Shown: positions 1 through 10,771, counted from the stretch's first letter. The stretch: 64,000 bases of DNA from Progne subis subis (GCA_022316685.1 JAKJHU010001073.1:30430-94429); one strand, 5' to 3'. A program made the numbers and translations. The notes: generated from the letters alone by a model not told the origin.

Positions 1-741
1 ATTACTATCACAGTTGCTCTCATATTCATGTCCCCAGGAGGACCTAATCCTCTTGCTTTTCTTTTTGACCGCTTTTTCAACACTGGGAGCAATTATTGTA
101 AGTTGTCCCATGGCACAGGGACCACCATCTATTTTTGAAGGTATACCTTGCCAGGCCCTGTCTCCACAGATGAGCCAAATCCCTTTAGGAAATCGAATAG
201 GAAGTTTGTTAAAGCGATCTGCGTGGGGCTCATCATACATGAGAAGCTTAGTTTGATTGCACCAAGAAGTCATGTTGCTATAAACTGGGTGATAAGGGGT
301 AACATTTAAATGAGGGCCATTTTCTCCTCGGAAATGAAAGAAGTAACAAGTGCTCATAGTTAATGAGCCTAGGATTTCTAGCTCTTGAAGGTCAGATTTA
401 TCAACTTTAGAATTGTCAGTATAAGTTTGGTGGTTTTGGCTGGGAGTTGGGGATATGTGATGATCATCATATGGCCAGTATTTGTCAAAAGTAACATTGT
501 CAAAACCTTCTGGAAGAGGCACTCCAACTAAACAGGTCGAAAAAGGTTTGTCAGGGCTTGTGTCGGATAGACAGATGGTGTCAGAGCCTGCAGACTTGGC
601 TAAAGCAACCCAGACATTTGTCTTTGGTTGACTTACAGGTAAAGCTTGACTACAAAAACTAAAACAAAAGAACAAAAGTAACATGCACGTGCGCAAATGA
701 TAAAACTTCAGTCTTTTCTTGGGCTGCTTTTGGCGGATCAT
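1..741 (-). CDS. env: ERV-A env, N-terminal surface-subunit part (runs off window)
   Basis: An open frame of 247 codons runs from the ATG at 741-739 to the window edge without a stop. It begins with a basic stretch and a hydrophobic segment fitting a signal peptide, followed by a cysteine-containing ectodomain with N-glycosylation sequons (for example NVT and NMT). Its start lies about 25 nt beyond the pol stop, so the two genes do not overlap here. The N-terminal part resembles the Env start of ERV-C (shared NVWxxL and ICLSxTS motifs), which supports the call. The transmembrane subunit would lie outside the window. Being open over 247 codons, this is the best preserved visible part of ERV-A besides pro. 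Confidence 0.75.
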   Translation of the reverse strand, partial: MIRQKQPKKRLKFYHLRTCMLLLFFCFSFCSQALPVSQPKTNVWVALAKSAGSDTICLSDTSPDKPFSTCLVGVPLPEGFDNVTFDKYWPYDDHHISPTPSQNHQTYTDNSKVDKSDLQELEILGSLTMSTCYFFHFRGENGPHLNVTPYHPVYSNMTSWCNQTKLLMYDEPHADRFNKLPIRFPKGIWLICGDRAWQGIPSKIDGGPCAMGQLTIIAPSVEKAVKKKSKRIRSSWGHEYESNCDSN

Positions 742-765
742 CTTCTCCTGATGATTCTGCGCAGC

Positions 766-1775
766 TCAGGTCTGGGTGCTTGCTTCTTGGTTTGCAGCAG
801 TACTGGCTGATGTGGGGGTCTCAGCGGACTTCGATGCGTGGTACGGTTTCACGTTCTTTGCTGGAATCCACCGGAGTCCTTTTTCTGTGGAGATACACGC
901 AAACCCCTTCCCCCATGTTATAAGATTGTATGGTCCTTCAATTTGTCCTGAATCTAGGTTTTTAATTAAAACTGGGGGGTGCTCCTTTAGTTTTGCTTTC
1001 TAATTGTTTAGGAAATGTCTGTAAATGGGGGGGTCTGGCTCTTCTGCAGAGCTGTTCAGAAAATTATAAACATACAGGGCTTTATTCAACCTCTTTTGAG
1101 GTGCAGCCTGGTCTTCTCCCCCTTTCTGTTGATCTAAAATGCGTTTCAGATTTTGATGTGTTCTTTCTATCATTCCTTGACTCGTGGGAGAGTAAGGAAT
1201 GCCAAATGTATGGCGAACACCCCAGTCATTCAGGAATGCAGCTAATTCTTGTGAGGTGTATGAAGGACCATTATCAGTTTTAATTTCTTGGGGGACCCCT
1301 AAATAGGAGAAAGCTTGTGAAAATTGCTGGCAAACATGCTTAGCTGTTTCTCCTGCATGTACAGAAGCAAAAACTGCATTTGAAAATGTATCAATAGAGA
1401 CATGGATATTTTTAAGTTTCCCAAAAGAGGGGTACTTAGTAACATCTGTTTGCCATTTCTGTAAACTTTCCAACCCCCTTGGGTTGGTGGCTCCTGAAGA
1501 GGGGAGAGGTTGAACCTGCTGACAGTTTGGGCAAGCCCGTACAATATTTTGTGCTTGTTCTAGGGTACTGTGAAAATCTCGTTTGATTGCCTGTGCATTT
1601 TGGTGAAAAAATGCATGACTCAGTTTGGCTTGTTCAACAGTGTTAGGCAAGGTGGTTGCAGCAAGCACTGAGGTAGAATTTTCAATGCTTGCTGCACCTT
1701 CTTCATCAGATGCAGCTGATGCCAATGCATCAGCTCATGCATTTCCCTCTGCCATAAATCCTGGGAGACCTGAAT
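766..1775 (-). pseudogene. pol: ERV-A integrase, interrupted by stop codons
   Basis: The HHCC zinc-binding start (HAFFH and CPNC) and all three catalytic acidic positions of the core (WQTDVT, KTDNGPS, MIERTH) are visible between about 1100 and 1640. An in-frame TAG at 1002-1000 stops the frame just before the C-terminal DNA-binding domain. The same frame then continues to a TGA at 768-766 and still encodes a recognisable C-terminal domain. A further in-frame TGA separates the RNase H end from the integrase start near 1735. Both breaks are point changes. The core motifs are intact but no full-length integrase can be made from this copy. Confidence 0.8.
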
Positions 1776-3456
1776 GAGCTCTAATGTGAGAAATAAGGAT
1801 TAGTTCTGTGTGATAAAATTTGATAGAGACAGGTGAGCCAAAGGCACAACTTGTCGTTGTTCACATCCTTTAGAACAGATCCTTCAATTTTCTTAATAAC
1901 ATTAGCAACGTATGCTGAATCAGTGATCAGGTTGAAAGGTTCTGGAAAGAGCTGAAATGCTCTTACAACTGCTGCGAATTCAACAATTTGGGGAGAACCT
2001 TCAACCTTTTGAACATCTTGTTCCCAGGTTTTAGTATTTTTATTTTGCCATGTGACGACCGAATTGTGCGTTCGTCCTGACCCATCAGTGAAGACAGTGA
2101 CTGCATCCAAAGGCTCTTCACTGATTAGGGGTTTTTCTTTGTAACATAATTTAGCTTTGATCATTTTGTGTGCTGGATAATGAATGGAACAAATGCCTGG
2201 GAAATCGAGCAAGGCATACAGCAAGTCTTCTGATTTTTGCATTGCCCAATCAAAATAGGTTTTCTTCACGGGCAGATAGATGATTGCGAATTCACGACCT
2301 GCTATTGAAAGAAGCCTTGTTCTACCTTTGATGATGATTTGAGACATCATTTCTAAAGGTGTGAGGATTGTCTTTGGCAACGTGTATGAGATAAAAACCC
2401 ATTCAATTATTAACAACGGATCTTTGTGAGAAGAATCCCATTGAAAGATGAGACCACACAGTCTCAGCTTTTCTCCTAAGATTGCAAGGAAAAAGGGTTT
2501 GTCAGGGACACAGCGATGTGCTTGCCTGCTCTGCAGAGCACTAGTAATTCCTTCTAAGGCTTTGTGAGCCTTAGGAGTGAGGGATCTAGGGGATCTGATG
2601 TCATTGTCCCCCTTCAGCAAATCAAAAAGTGGAGCAAGTTCATCAGCTGTGATTCCTAGAACAGGCCTGACCCAGTTAATTTCTCCTAAAAGCTGCTGCA
2701 AGTCCTGCAAGGTGTGAACGTCAGTTCGGATTTGTATCTTTTGAGGAGTGATGGACTGTTCTGTCAGTTTCCAACCTAAATATTTCCAGGGAGCAGTCTC
2801 TTGTATTTTTGATTCAGAGATCACCAGCCCGCTCTTTTTGATTTCAGCAACAACACAATTGCGAGTCATTTCCATTTGTTTTCGTGTCGGTGCTGCGATG
2901 AGCAAATCATCCATGTAGTGGAGAATGACTGATTGTGTGAACTGTTCACGGACTGGAGACAGTGCACAGGCTACAAAATGTTGGCAGGTGGTCGGTGAAT
3001 TTTTCATCCCCTGAGGCAGAACAAACCAATGATATCTTTGGAGCGGTTCTTGCAGGTTTGTACTTGGAACAGAAAAGGCAAAACGAGGAGCGTCGTCTGG
3101 ATGCAGTGGGATATTGAAAAAACAGTCTTTTAGTTCTATGATTACAAGTGGCCAGTCTCTCGGGATCATGGAAAGGTTGGGTAGACCAGGTTGGAGGGGA
3201 CCCATGTTCTCAATCACTGCGTTGATCTTTCTGAAATCTTGTAACAATCGCCAGGTGTTGGAGGTTTTCTTATGGATTACAAACAGAGGTGAGTTCCAGG
3301 GACTGTTAGTGGGCTTAATGTGGCCTTTTTGCAGTTGTTCAGCCACTAGATCTTTGAGGGCACTCAGCTTATTGTCTGGTCAGGGCCACTGGTCAACCCA
3401 GACAGGGATGTCAGTTTTCCAGGTTAGCTTGAGAGTGCCGAGTGCTTCAGTGGCCC
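1776..3456 (-). pseudogene. pol: ERV-A reverse transcriptase and RNase H, frameshifted
   Basis: The 521-codon open stretch 3346-1781 holds RT fingers/palm motifs, the active site YMDD (HYMDDLL, near 2900), the connection region and an RNase H domain with acidic residues in VFTDGSG, EFAAV and TDSAY. Upstream, the frame towards the protease is broken by a TGA at 3382-3380. At the far end RNase H leaves frame near 1840, and the correct continuation (an LPGF motif) is found in another frame. Expression in the ancestor would have been by frameshift from pro. The active-site motifs are preserved, so the element may not be very old. Confidence 0.8.
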
Positions 3457-4263
3457 CTACAAAAAACCCAGTTCAATTTTGGCTCCCCATTGAGAAAGCA
3501 AGTCCCTTCCCCACACTGTGATGGGCTTTTGCACTACATAGGGACGGATCGCTGCCTTCTTCTCATCTGGTCCTGTAATGCTGATTACAGATTCGCTTTG
3601 CAAGCACGGAGTGACACCTCCGATGCCTGTGAGGGTACCTGGGGGAGTTACTAACTTCCAATCTCTTGGCCAATAGTAAGAAGAAATCACAGAAACATCT
3701 GCGCCGGTATCAATCATCCCTTTGATGTTAACTTGAAGCCCACCATTTGACAACTCACAAGTTAGCATTGGTCTTTGTTCACTTATGTGTTGAACCCATA
3801 GAACTTCAGGATTTTCAGGAGTGACGGGGAAACAGCGTGGTGGCATTTGGTCCATAGTTCCCATAGGCAATGCTATGGCGATAGCTATGGGGGTTCTGGG
3901 AGGAATGTGCAATGGGGGATAGCAGGCATTGGCTAGCACTAGTAATTCTTCGTTGCAGTTAACAGACATCACACAAGGCAAAACAAGCAGTCCCAGGATG
4001 CTATTTCTTTCTTTACCAACAACTAAAAAGTCTTGCCTATGTTGTGAAGGCCCAGTGATCCCTGTTGAGATATAATCGTAACCATCATCTTTTAGAAAGG
4101 TTGTTGGCTTGGAGGTTGCCAAGGTGCGCCAGGTCCCTGGGGGTAGTAGGCTTGGGTCATTACTTGGGATTGTGCTGGTGATGAAGTGAAGAGCTTTTGG
4201 GTCGGGGTATTCACAAATTTCTCCTCGGGCGCTTGGGGTGCCATTACTTGTTTCTTCACGCAA
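3457..4263 (-). CDS. pro: ERV-A pro: dUTPase-like region followed by aspartic protease
   Basis: This is an intact 268-codon frame overlapping the end of gag by about 170 nt. The C-terminal half is a retroviral aspartic protease with the active site DTGADVS, and it ends shortly after a GRDLL motif. The middle (GLLVLP, then P-P-x-T-P-I-A-I-A-I-ALP) matches the pattern of a dUTPase, in the order dUTPase then protease seen in betaretroviruses. The dUTPase is degraded: the expected catalytic aspartate after the VLP motif is not visible, so it is probably inactive. The protease motif looks functional, unlike the DMG motif in ERV-B and ERV-C. Which start codon would be used is irrelevant if pro is reached by frameshift. 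Confidence 0.7.
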   Translation of the reverse strand: MREETSNGTPSARGEICEYPDPKALHFITSTIPSNDPSLLPPGTWRTLATSKPTTFLKDDGYDYISTGITGPSQHRQDFLVVGKERNSILGLLVLPCVMSVNCNEELLVLANACYPPLHIPPRTPIAIAIALPMGTMDQMPPRCFPVTPENPEVLWVQHISEQRPMLTCELSNGGLQVNIKGMIDTGADVSVISSYYWPRDWKLVTPPGTLTGIGGVTPCLQSESVISITGPDEKKAAIRPYVVQKPITVWGRDLLSQWGAKIELGFL

Positions 4264-7200
4264 TGGCGCAGCGTGCTCCCCTTGGGTTTTTTTTGATTGT
4301 ATTTTCTGCTGATGTCCTGTCTGGCTGGATACTGCCAGGCAGGATGCTTTCCCTTCTTACAGGTGGAGCTGCGATCTGGTGCTTGCACACCTCTTTTGAT
4401 GTCTGGGCAGTTCCTCATGATATGTCCAGGTCGCTTGCAGAAGTAGCAAGGTCCTGAAGTCACAGTAGCTTGCATAACAGTCATGGCATTGTCTTGTTGT
4501 GAGCTTAGATGCAGGGCGGTTAAGATTTCAGTAAGTTTCTGGTCTCGTGTTTCAGCTTGTGCTGCTTGTACTGTAAGAGCCCTTTCAATTTTTTCTCCAA
4601 TAGTTTTTCCAAGTTCATTTGCTTGAATTGTTGCGATGTGCTGTGGGCTCCCTATTTGGTTACAGGCATCAATCATTTCAGGCACTGTGGGTCTCTCCTT
4701 TCCCAGGGCTTTGATTGCTCTTTTACATTCTGGACTTGCATTATTTTCAGTGATGTCCCGTATCATGATTGGGCGAGCTATATCATCACCGCTTTGTCTT
4801 TCTGCTGCTTGGATCACTCGATCCACAAATGAGGTAAATGGTTCAGATGAATCTTGACTGATTAAGTTGTAGGCTTTTTCAAAACTTCCTGCAGGCTGAA
4901 TTTGTACAAAGGCTCTACGAGCCATCTTTTTGATGTCGTCTAATGCTATTTTGGGTAAGTTCACTTGATTATCATTCTGGTCATCAGGAGGGTCACCAGT
5001 TTGACATAGTGAGGGTACGAAGGTCCACATCAGTACTTTGTCTGTACATTTGCAGTACATTTGTAAGCAACCTTCTCCATTTGAATTCCCACAGCATATG
5101 TTGACAATCTGTGAGAATTACACCAGCAAGGTTTTTGCAGTCATTTGGTGTAAGTGTATGTCCTTCCAGGGTGCTTTTTAGCAGTTGTTTAAAGTATGGA
5201 GAACAGATGCCACTGTCTTTTATCGCTTTTCTTAATTTCTTTATTTTGTGAGATGTGGGATTGCTGTCCGTGTTCTGGGACCTGCGGCTTGCTGGCTGAA
5301 TGTCACAGGCATGGCTAGAGGATTTAGATTTTCTTCTTTGCAAATTTCGCGTGTGACTTCATGCCAGTCTGTCAGTTGAAGGTCATCAGAACATTTCTGT
5401 GGACCTTCCAAAATCGGGATTGGTGGTGGTGGATGTTCAGCTTTGAGAGAGCTGCCTGCAAGGGCAAAACAGTTCTCTTTCTGGCCTGTATTTGTTAAAG
5501 CGTCTGCCACATTCCATCCTCCCCCTTCTCGTTGCACGGTTTGTGTGTGAAGCTGTGGTCCAGTCATGCTTGGGCAGGGTGCAAGATGCGGCGGCAGAGG
5601 CAGGGATGCAGGAGGCACAGGCCGGAACGCAGGAGGCAGAGAGCCTGTCAGTGGAGACATGTGAGAAGAGCTTGGAGCCGCGGGAGGATTGGGCAGGCAC
5701 AAAGCTGTTACTGTAGCATGTAGGTTGGGGGGGTGGGGGGGTGGGGGGGGGGGGGTGGGGTGGAAGAGGAGCGGAAGGATACATATAAGTTGCTGTAGAA
5801 TCATGTTGCTGTTGTGCTGTGTGCAGAGTCGTGGGCTGGTCAAAGATTGCTGAAGGCTGTGGTTTTGCAGAAACTGCTGACGGCTGTAGCATCAGGGGCT
5901 GTGCAGCACGCGCGGCAGTGTGGACTATTTGCGGTGGCAGTGTAACAAGATCCGGCTGAGCGCAGGCGTCTGCATGGGGTGCGCGGGAACCCTCAGGCTG
6001 TATGAAAGTCGGTGATGCGGCTTGGCGGCTGGGCGCGAATTGCGCATGCACGGGGTGCGCAGGCTCGGTGTGGGGAGGCGTCACCTGCGGCTGCTCGCAT
6101 TGGGGGCGCGGGAGGCGGCGGGGCCGCGGGAAGGAACGCGAAGGAATCTGCGGGCACAGGACACATCGGGGCCGCGGCAGGGGGCAGCGCAGCGAACCCG
6201 GTGGCAGCCGTGGCTTCTGGCTCAGCCGTGGGGGCAGCAGGGATGGGAGGGCTGGCTGGGGCACGCCGCGGCGCAGGGACCGGGCGCGCACGGCCATCTG
6301 CCGTCTGTGCTGTGGCACTCAGCGGCTGGTAGCTAGCAAGTTGGGCCAGGGCCCGCCGCGGAGCCAGGACGGGAACGGGCTGGAGCATCCGCCGCGGCAC
6401 GGGGCTGGGGCGCTCTGCACACGGCGGAACACGCAGGGGAGTGACTGGCATCTCCGCGTCTGTGTGCGCCAGGGGAATTGCAGGCACAGCTGCCGGTGGC
6501 ACTGCAGGCACCGGCGCCGCCGCAGCCGGCACCGCCGGCTCATAGAAAGGCAGTGGCGGCGAGGCAGCGGCGGGCACAGGCGAGAGCGGTGGCACCGCCA
6601 GCACTGCATCTGCTGCAGTGAGGGGAGCCTGTGCTGCCTGCAGGAGGGTCGCTGCCTGTGTGTGCAGAACGCTGGCAACTGCAGCGGCTACAGCCGCAAA
6701 CGCGGTGGCTGGCGGAGCGGCGGGACCCACGCTGGGGAGGGGGGGCGATCCAGCCCGAGTCGTGGGGTGAGGAGGGGGCAGGGCTGCCGCCGTGCCGGCA
6801 GCGAGAAGCGCCGCCGGGATGCTGTCAGTGGGCGGGCTCGCAGGGGCAGAGGTGGGGATGGGGCATGGCACACTGGAGCGAGGGGAGGGAGCCCCGGTAA
6901 CAGGAATTCCAGTTGTGAACGGGACCAAGGGCGTGGTGGGAGGGGCTGCAGGGTCCGGTGGGGGCGATGGGGCGGAGGGGACGGGTGCCGCAGGCACGCA
7001 GGTGGGGGATGGAGCCGCGGCGCTCGGCGGGGGCCGCAGATGCCGAAACGACGTGGCGTGGATGGGGGGAGGGGGGCGGTTTCTGCTGCAGACCCGCGGC
7101 CGCGCCGAGGGGATCTCCGGGACCAGCGGGACTCGGTGCCGCGGCATTTTTTGCAGCAAAGAGCTCAACAAGAGCCCTACAAGCAGGAACAAGCTCAGCA

Positions 7201-7424
7201 ACAGCGAAATTCTTTTGTGAAATATCATTAAAAAGTCTATTTCCAACTGAGTCCCAAAAGTCTCTGGTAAAGACGGCTGAACGGTCAGCATTGGGAAAGT
7301 TAACTAGAGTCCATTCTAAAAGATCTTTTAGCTCTTGCTTATTTAAAGTACTGTTGTTGCAGCGTAAAAGATGCTTAAGTTTCTTATAGAGTTCTCTATC
7401 AAGGATAGAACGGGACAGACCCAT
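4092..7424 (-). pseudogene. gag: ERV-A gag (matrix, long Pro/Ala region, capsid, nucleocapsid)
   Basis: The probable start is the ATG at 7424-7422, reading MGLSRS, a myristoylation-type N-terminus. A matrix-like helical domain follows to about 7150. From about 7150 to 5440 comes a very long region rich in proline and alanine that is open in several frames, so frameshifts are hard to place; at least three are needed (within 7100-6900, near 6000, near 5250). The capsid C-terminal part includes the major homology region (EPFTSFVDRV, about 4820). The nucleocapsid has one complete CCHC knuckle (CYFCKRPGHIMRNC, about 4400). A second knuckle (CKKGKHPAW) has lost flanking cysteines. Confidence 0.75.
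5726..5764. repeat. G-homopolymer-rich tract in ERV-A gag
   Basis: Runs of 7 to 14 guanines on the plus strand, separated by single T residues, encode a polyproline stretch on the minus (coding) strand. The length is unstable by nature and may also be imprecise in the assembly. It coincides with a region where the gag frame cannot be followed with confidence. Confidence 0.85.
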
Positions 7425-7908
7425 ACTGTTTACACAAGTGTAGCTCACCTTGATGTCGCAGAAGCAGGTCCTCACTCAAGGTCCGACGTGGGGGTTGGCC
7501 AGACACTCCAGTCAGCTCTCAGGACACTGCACGGGGTCCCCCTCAGAGCCATGGCTCCAGGCGCTGCTTAGGAACAGCTTTTCCATGCTCGGGGACTCAA
7601 ACCTCCACTCAGCGCTTAAATGTGGGCAGTGCCAAGCAGTGCCCACCTGCGCTCAATGCACGTGGCAACGTACCACAGCAAAAGTCCCTCAGTGAGCCAC
7701 AGTGGCCGCCGCTCAACAGCAGCCGTCTGTGCTCGAGGGATGTGAGGCAAAACCTCCTCAGAGCTCAGTGTCCGCTACCAAGTAACGGTCATCGTGCTCA
7801 AGGTTTTGCCCTCGGCAGCTTTAAAGAGCTGCAGCCTCATGCTGCTCAGCAGCGATGTGCTGTGCTCACGACACCAATTAGAGCACACTTAGTAATTTAG
7901 TCCTGCGT

Positions 7909-7926
7909 CTTCCACATTGGGCACCA
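7909..7926 (-). promoter_or_regulatory. ERV-A primer-binding site (degraded Lys-tRNA type)
   Basis: The minus strand reads TGGTGCCCAATGTGGAAG, three nucleotides after the LTR end. It resembles the complement of the 3' end of tRNA-Lys(1,2) with about five differences; two of these are C-to-T at former CpG sites. The position directly downstream of the LTR supports the call. Confidence 0.6.
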
Positions 7927-7929
7927 AAT

Positions 7930-8497
7930 TGTAGAAAAATGCCTTCTTCCTCCTGCTGCTGAGGACTCCAGGACGGTGTGTATGAATGTAGACGAGAGAT
8001 CTCTGAAGTTGGGTTGTAGAAGAACAGGTTTATTGTGTAGAGAGTGAGGCCTTGCTCGGAGCTGCCAGGCGCAGCTGTGGCATGGCCTTGGAAGGTGGGG
8101 GCAGTGAGAGATAAAGAAATTCCAAGAGCAAGATGCAAGAGGCAAGAGAGAGGAGCAAAGGAGAAGAGCACCAAGAGACAAGAGAGAGAAGAAACAGAAG
8201 GAGGGAGACCCACTCTCGCAGCCTTCTGATAAGGGGTCTCGAGGTGGGCTGTAACCCCATTGTAACCCAATGGGGTTTACAGATACTTGCTACTTCAGGA
8301 GGGGTTACATGTGTGGGATGAATCATACTTTGGCGGTTGTTCTCTCAGGCATCTAGTAGCTAGGACATTTTAAACATCAAAACTTACTTTCAATTCTATC
8401 TCAGTTACAGGTTTTACATTCTCAGAATCCAAGCAATCATATTTATAGGGCTTTCTGGCTTCATCCTTCCCAACATGATGGAGAATAAATCTCTACA
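7930..8497 (-). mobile_element. ERV-A 5' LTR
   Basis: The proposed borders are TGTAGA at 7930 and TCTACA ending at 8497, a perfect 6-bp inverted terminal pair with TG...CA ends, placed 3 nt from the primer site. A minus-strand AATAAA lies near 8030 and a TATA-like CCTATAAATA near 8440. The distance between them is long for a simple LTR, so the outer border at 8497 is less certain than the inner one. The partner LTR lies outside the window, so target duplications cannot be checked. Confidence 0.6.
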
Positions 8498-8569
8498 TTT
8501 ATTACACTCTGAGAGAAACACACATCAAAAGACTGCTAGAATTCTTTGCTCTACTTATAGTAGACCCTG

Positions 8570-8830
8570 GCACTGTCTGCGATCTCTAAAGAGTTGCGTA
8601 AGACCCATAGTGGTTAATTATAAAGAAGGATGGGCACACCTCGATGGAACCTGAAACAAAAACACTGTTTAATAAGCAAAACAACAAACAGCAATCCAAA
8701 CACAACGTAGGGGTATACCAAAAGGGATGAGGGCCAGGGGTTATAACTTAAATAAAGTAGGGTTTGGGGGAGTCTGAGGGATAGGGTCCAGTAGAGTAAC
8801 ACGATGACGGATGTTACTGCAGCAAAAAAT
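8570..8830 (-). repeat. LTR-like repeat, minus copy of an inverted pair
   Basis: The reverse complement of this stretch is clearly similar to 9612-9845: shared parts include a tract reading CTACTGGACCC or CCACTGGACCC, a GCTTATTAAAC or GCCTATTAAGG motif and GTGTGCCC. The ATTAAA-like motif followed by a GT-rich tail suggests the poly(A)/U5 part of an LTR of an unidentified family. No coding capacity. Confidence 0.5.
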
Positions 8831-9399
8831 CAACTAACTGTAGAACAGAAAACAGAGAACTTTCTACTCCTATTTTCATAAAGAACTCCCATGAAGATTT
8901 GAGGGTGAAATTTTTCTCACCCTAACTGGAGAGATTTTTTTTCCCAGGGCCTTAAGTCAGAGATTTCTTGAATCCCAACGTATACCTGAATCCAAAAGCT
9001 TAGACATATTTGAAATAATCTTAACCTTCCCAGATCTGCCCTGGGAAATTTTAGAATTACTATGATGAGGCTATGTTTTTCAGAGTTCATAATAAAAAAA
9101 CTAAAGAATCCAAACATAACGCAACAAAATGTCCCATTAGGAATGGTTGACTTCACCTTCTTCCTTCCTCCTTCCTGGTAACAATGCTGTCACCTCAGCA
9201 GCTGTGGCATCTTGGCAGTGAGTCTGAAAGGTGACAGCTCTCTGGACCACACAGTGCTGCTGGCAGAGCTGGCTGCTGCCTACTCAAGGCTCAGGTAGGC
9301 ACCTGAGCTGCCCTGTTGCATGGCCAAAGCCATCTCAATGGCACAGTGCAGGCCAGAGATGCTGCTCAGGACTTGCGGGAGGGCAGTGGTGTGAGCTGG
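8831..9399. other. Stretch without recognised gene
   Basis: Separates two inverted LTR-like repeats. No exon, ORF or known repeat was recognised. The right part (from about 9231) is GC-richer and may be flank of an ITPRIPL1-like copy on the minus strand. Confidence 0.4.
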
Positions 9400-9520
9400 C
9401 AGAGCACACACATATGGCTGAGGGCACCTGGAATGTCCCCAGAGCCTCTCTGGGCATCTGCCACACTACGCCCCTGTTACCCCAGCCCTGGGAGCCATGC
9501 TGTGTGAGAGAAATCTTAGC
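9400..9520 (-). repeat. Inverted copy of the ITPRIPL1-like 5' flank
   Basis: Its reverse complement resembles 10395-10510, the sequence just upstream of the ITPRIPL1-like start at 10558. Shared blocks include GGCACCTGGAAT and CTCTCTGGGCA. It is probably the 5' flank of a second, inverted gene copy whose coding part is not preserved recognisably. Confidence 0.5.
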
Positions 9521-9611
9521 CTCAAGGCCCCACGCGAGTTTCCCTATGTTAATTAGACTAGAAAGTTCTCAGTTCTTTGTTCAATGATTGGGTTTTTTTC
9601 CTGCATTGTTA

Positions 9612-9845
9612 ACGAAAATTTGTTATTGTGTTTCCCCACTGGACCCAGTCCCTCAAACTCCACCCTAACCCTATCTTACTGTATCCACCTGCAGCCTACC
9701 TTTTGGTACACTCCCATATTTGGTGCTCGGCTTTCTGCAGCTTGTTATTTTGCCTATTAAGGCAGTTTTGTTTTGGATTGCATAGGAGTGTGCCCGTCTT
9801 TCTGCTTATTGGCCACTGCGGACTCTCGACTGACATCTCTGAGAA
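9612..9845 (+). repeat. LTR-like repeat, plus copy of an inverted pair
   Basis: Inverted partner of 8570-8830. It contains the same CACTGGACCC block, a poly(A)-signal-like CTATTAAGG and the GTGTGCCC end. Family not identified. Confidence 0.5.
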
Positions 9846-9904
9846 TCACAGCCTGTCAGGGCTGGCGGTAAGTGGTGCCTGAATAGGGATCTCTCATACT
9901 GAGG

Positions 9905-10070
9905 AGACATGTTCAGAGAGTCAGCAAGCTCTGTGCCTGTGCTCCCTCCAGGGAGTAGCTGCTGGGGCAGATGTGCTTCCTCCACACCTCTGGTGGCCAG
10001 CTGTCCAGGGATCAGGACTGGTACGTGCTGGACACCCTCTGCACAGGCTCCTGGGGCTGGGTTTGCACGC
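9905..10070 (+). pseudogene. ITPRIPL1-like central fragment, broken
   Basis: One frame reads a CxC-type stretch, a TAG stop, then LLGQMCFLH and, some residues later, VLDTLCTGSW. This spacing and these motifs match my recollection of the central part of avian inositol-trisphosphate-receptor-interacting-protein-like 1 proteins (a CFLH block followed by LxTLCTGS). The stop codon and the absence of the rest of the gene make it a pseudogene fragment. It does not belong to the N-terminal piece at 10558, which lies downstream in the wrong order. Confidence 0.45.
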
Positions 10071-10557
10071 AGGGTGAGGATGCCCAGGAGCCGCTGGGGC
10101 TGGCAGTGGGGATGAAGGCTGAGGCTTGTGGGCTGCGAGGTGGTGTGCTTCTGGGGGCTGTGACATGCCAGGGCATGGGTCATAGTGGGAACTGTGAGGA
10201 GGGGCACGGCCAGCTTGGCAGCTGACTGACATGGTTCTCCTGGCTGTGACATCACAGAGGACACATCACCCTGGCACCTGTGTTGAGAGGCAGTACTGGG
10301 CAGTTGGATTCTGGCAGCCAGTGAGTGCACGCACAGGGGGAATGCTGGAGTGGATGGGGGCTGGGAAACGACATCCTGGGCGTTTAAACCCAGAGTGAGA
10401 GCTGGGATCTCCAGGGCAAGGGCACTGTCCCCAGGGCTGGGAGTAGATGGTCTTGGGGCTCTTGGTGCCCAGAGAGTCTCTGAGGATATTCCAGGTGCCC
10501 CCAGCCCCCTGCTCCCTCCCAGCCAGACATGCTGAGCCTCCTTTCTCCCACCAGGCC

Positions 10558-10771
10558 ATGTCTCCAACACTGCCCTTCATCCTGGCCCTGTTAGCCACCC
10601 ACACTGGCCTCGAGCTAAATCTCGATATTGAAAAGGATGAAGTTCAGCAGATGCAGGAGCGTGAAGAATATCTGCATCAGGAGATGACTCGGCTCCTGCA
10701 GGAGATTGAGGGGAGCAGTGGCATCATGGAAAACCTGCTCTATTCTGCATGGCAACAGCAGAAGCATTGCT
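10558..10771 (+). pseudogene. ITPRIPL1-like N-terminal fragment, cut by ERV-B
   Basis: The ATG at 10558 opens a frame with a hydrophobic signal-type start, then an acidic linker and a coiled-coil segment (EEYLHQEMTRLLQEIE). The frame is lost at about 10771, where the sequence turns into the env of ERV-B. The same coiled coil followed by a transmembrane helix occurs inverted at 18002-18354. The architecture (signal, coiled coil, TM helix, basic/Ser-rich stretch) fits ITPRIPL1-like proteins. A full member would have a long C-terminal Mab-21-type domain, absent here. Confidence 0.5.

Larger units (their letters stand above)
1..8497 (-). mobile_element. Endogenous betaretrovirus-like provirus ERV-A, 5' LTR to partial env
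   Basis: Read on the minus strand the order is LTR, primer-binding site, gag, pro with a dUTPase-like part, pol (RT, RNase H, integrase) and the start of env, which runs out of the window at base 1. The 3' LTR is therefore not visible. A dUTPase-like stretch upstream of the protease in the pro frame is a betaretroviral arrangement. Gag and pol carry several frameshifts and stops, while pro and the visible env are open. ERV-A belongs to a different lineage from ERV-B and ERV-C: its matrix and the long proline/alanine region of Gag are unlike theirs, although its pol and env N-terminus are recognisably related. Confidence 0.9.

Noticed and set aside
6002..7231. 409-codon plus-strand frame rich in Arg and Gly
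   Set aside because: Antisense of the GC-rich Pro/Ala region of ERV-A gag. The open frame follows from low stop-codon density in GC-rich sequence.
9806..10570. 254-codon minus-strand frame
   Set aside because: It runs antisense through both ITPRIPL1-like fragments and the flank between them. Composition is that of non-coding GC-rich DNA.
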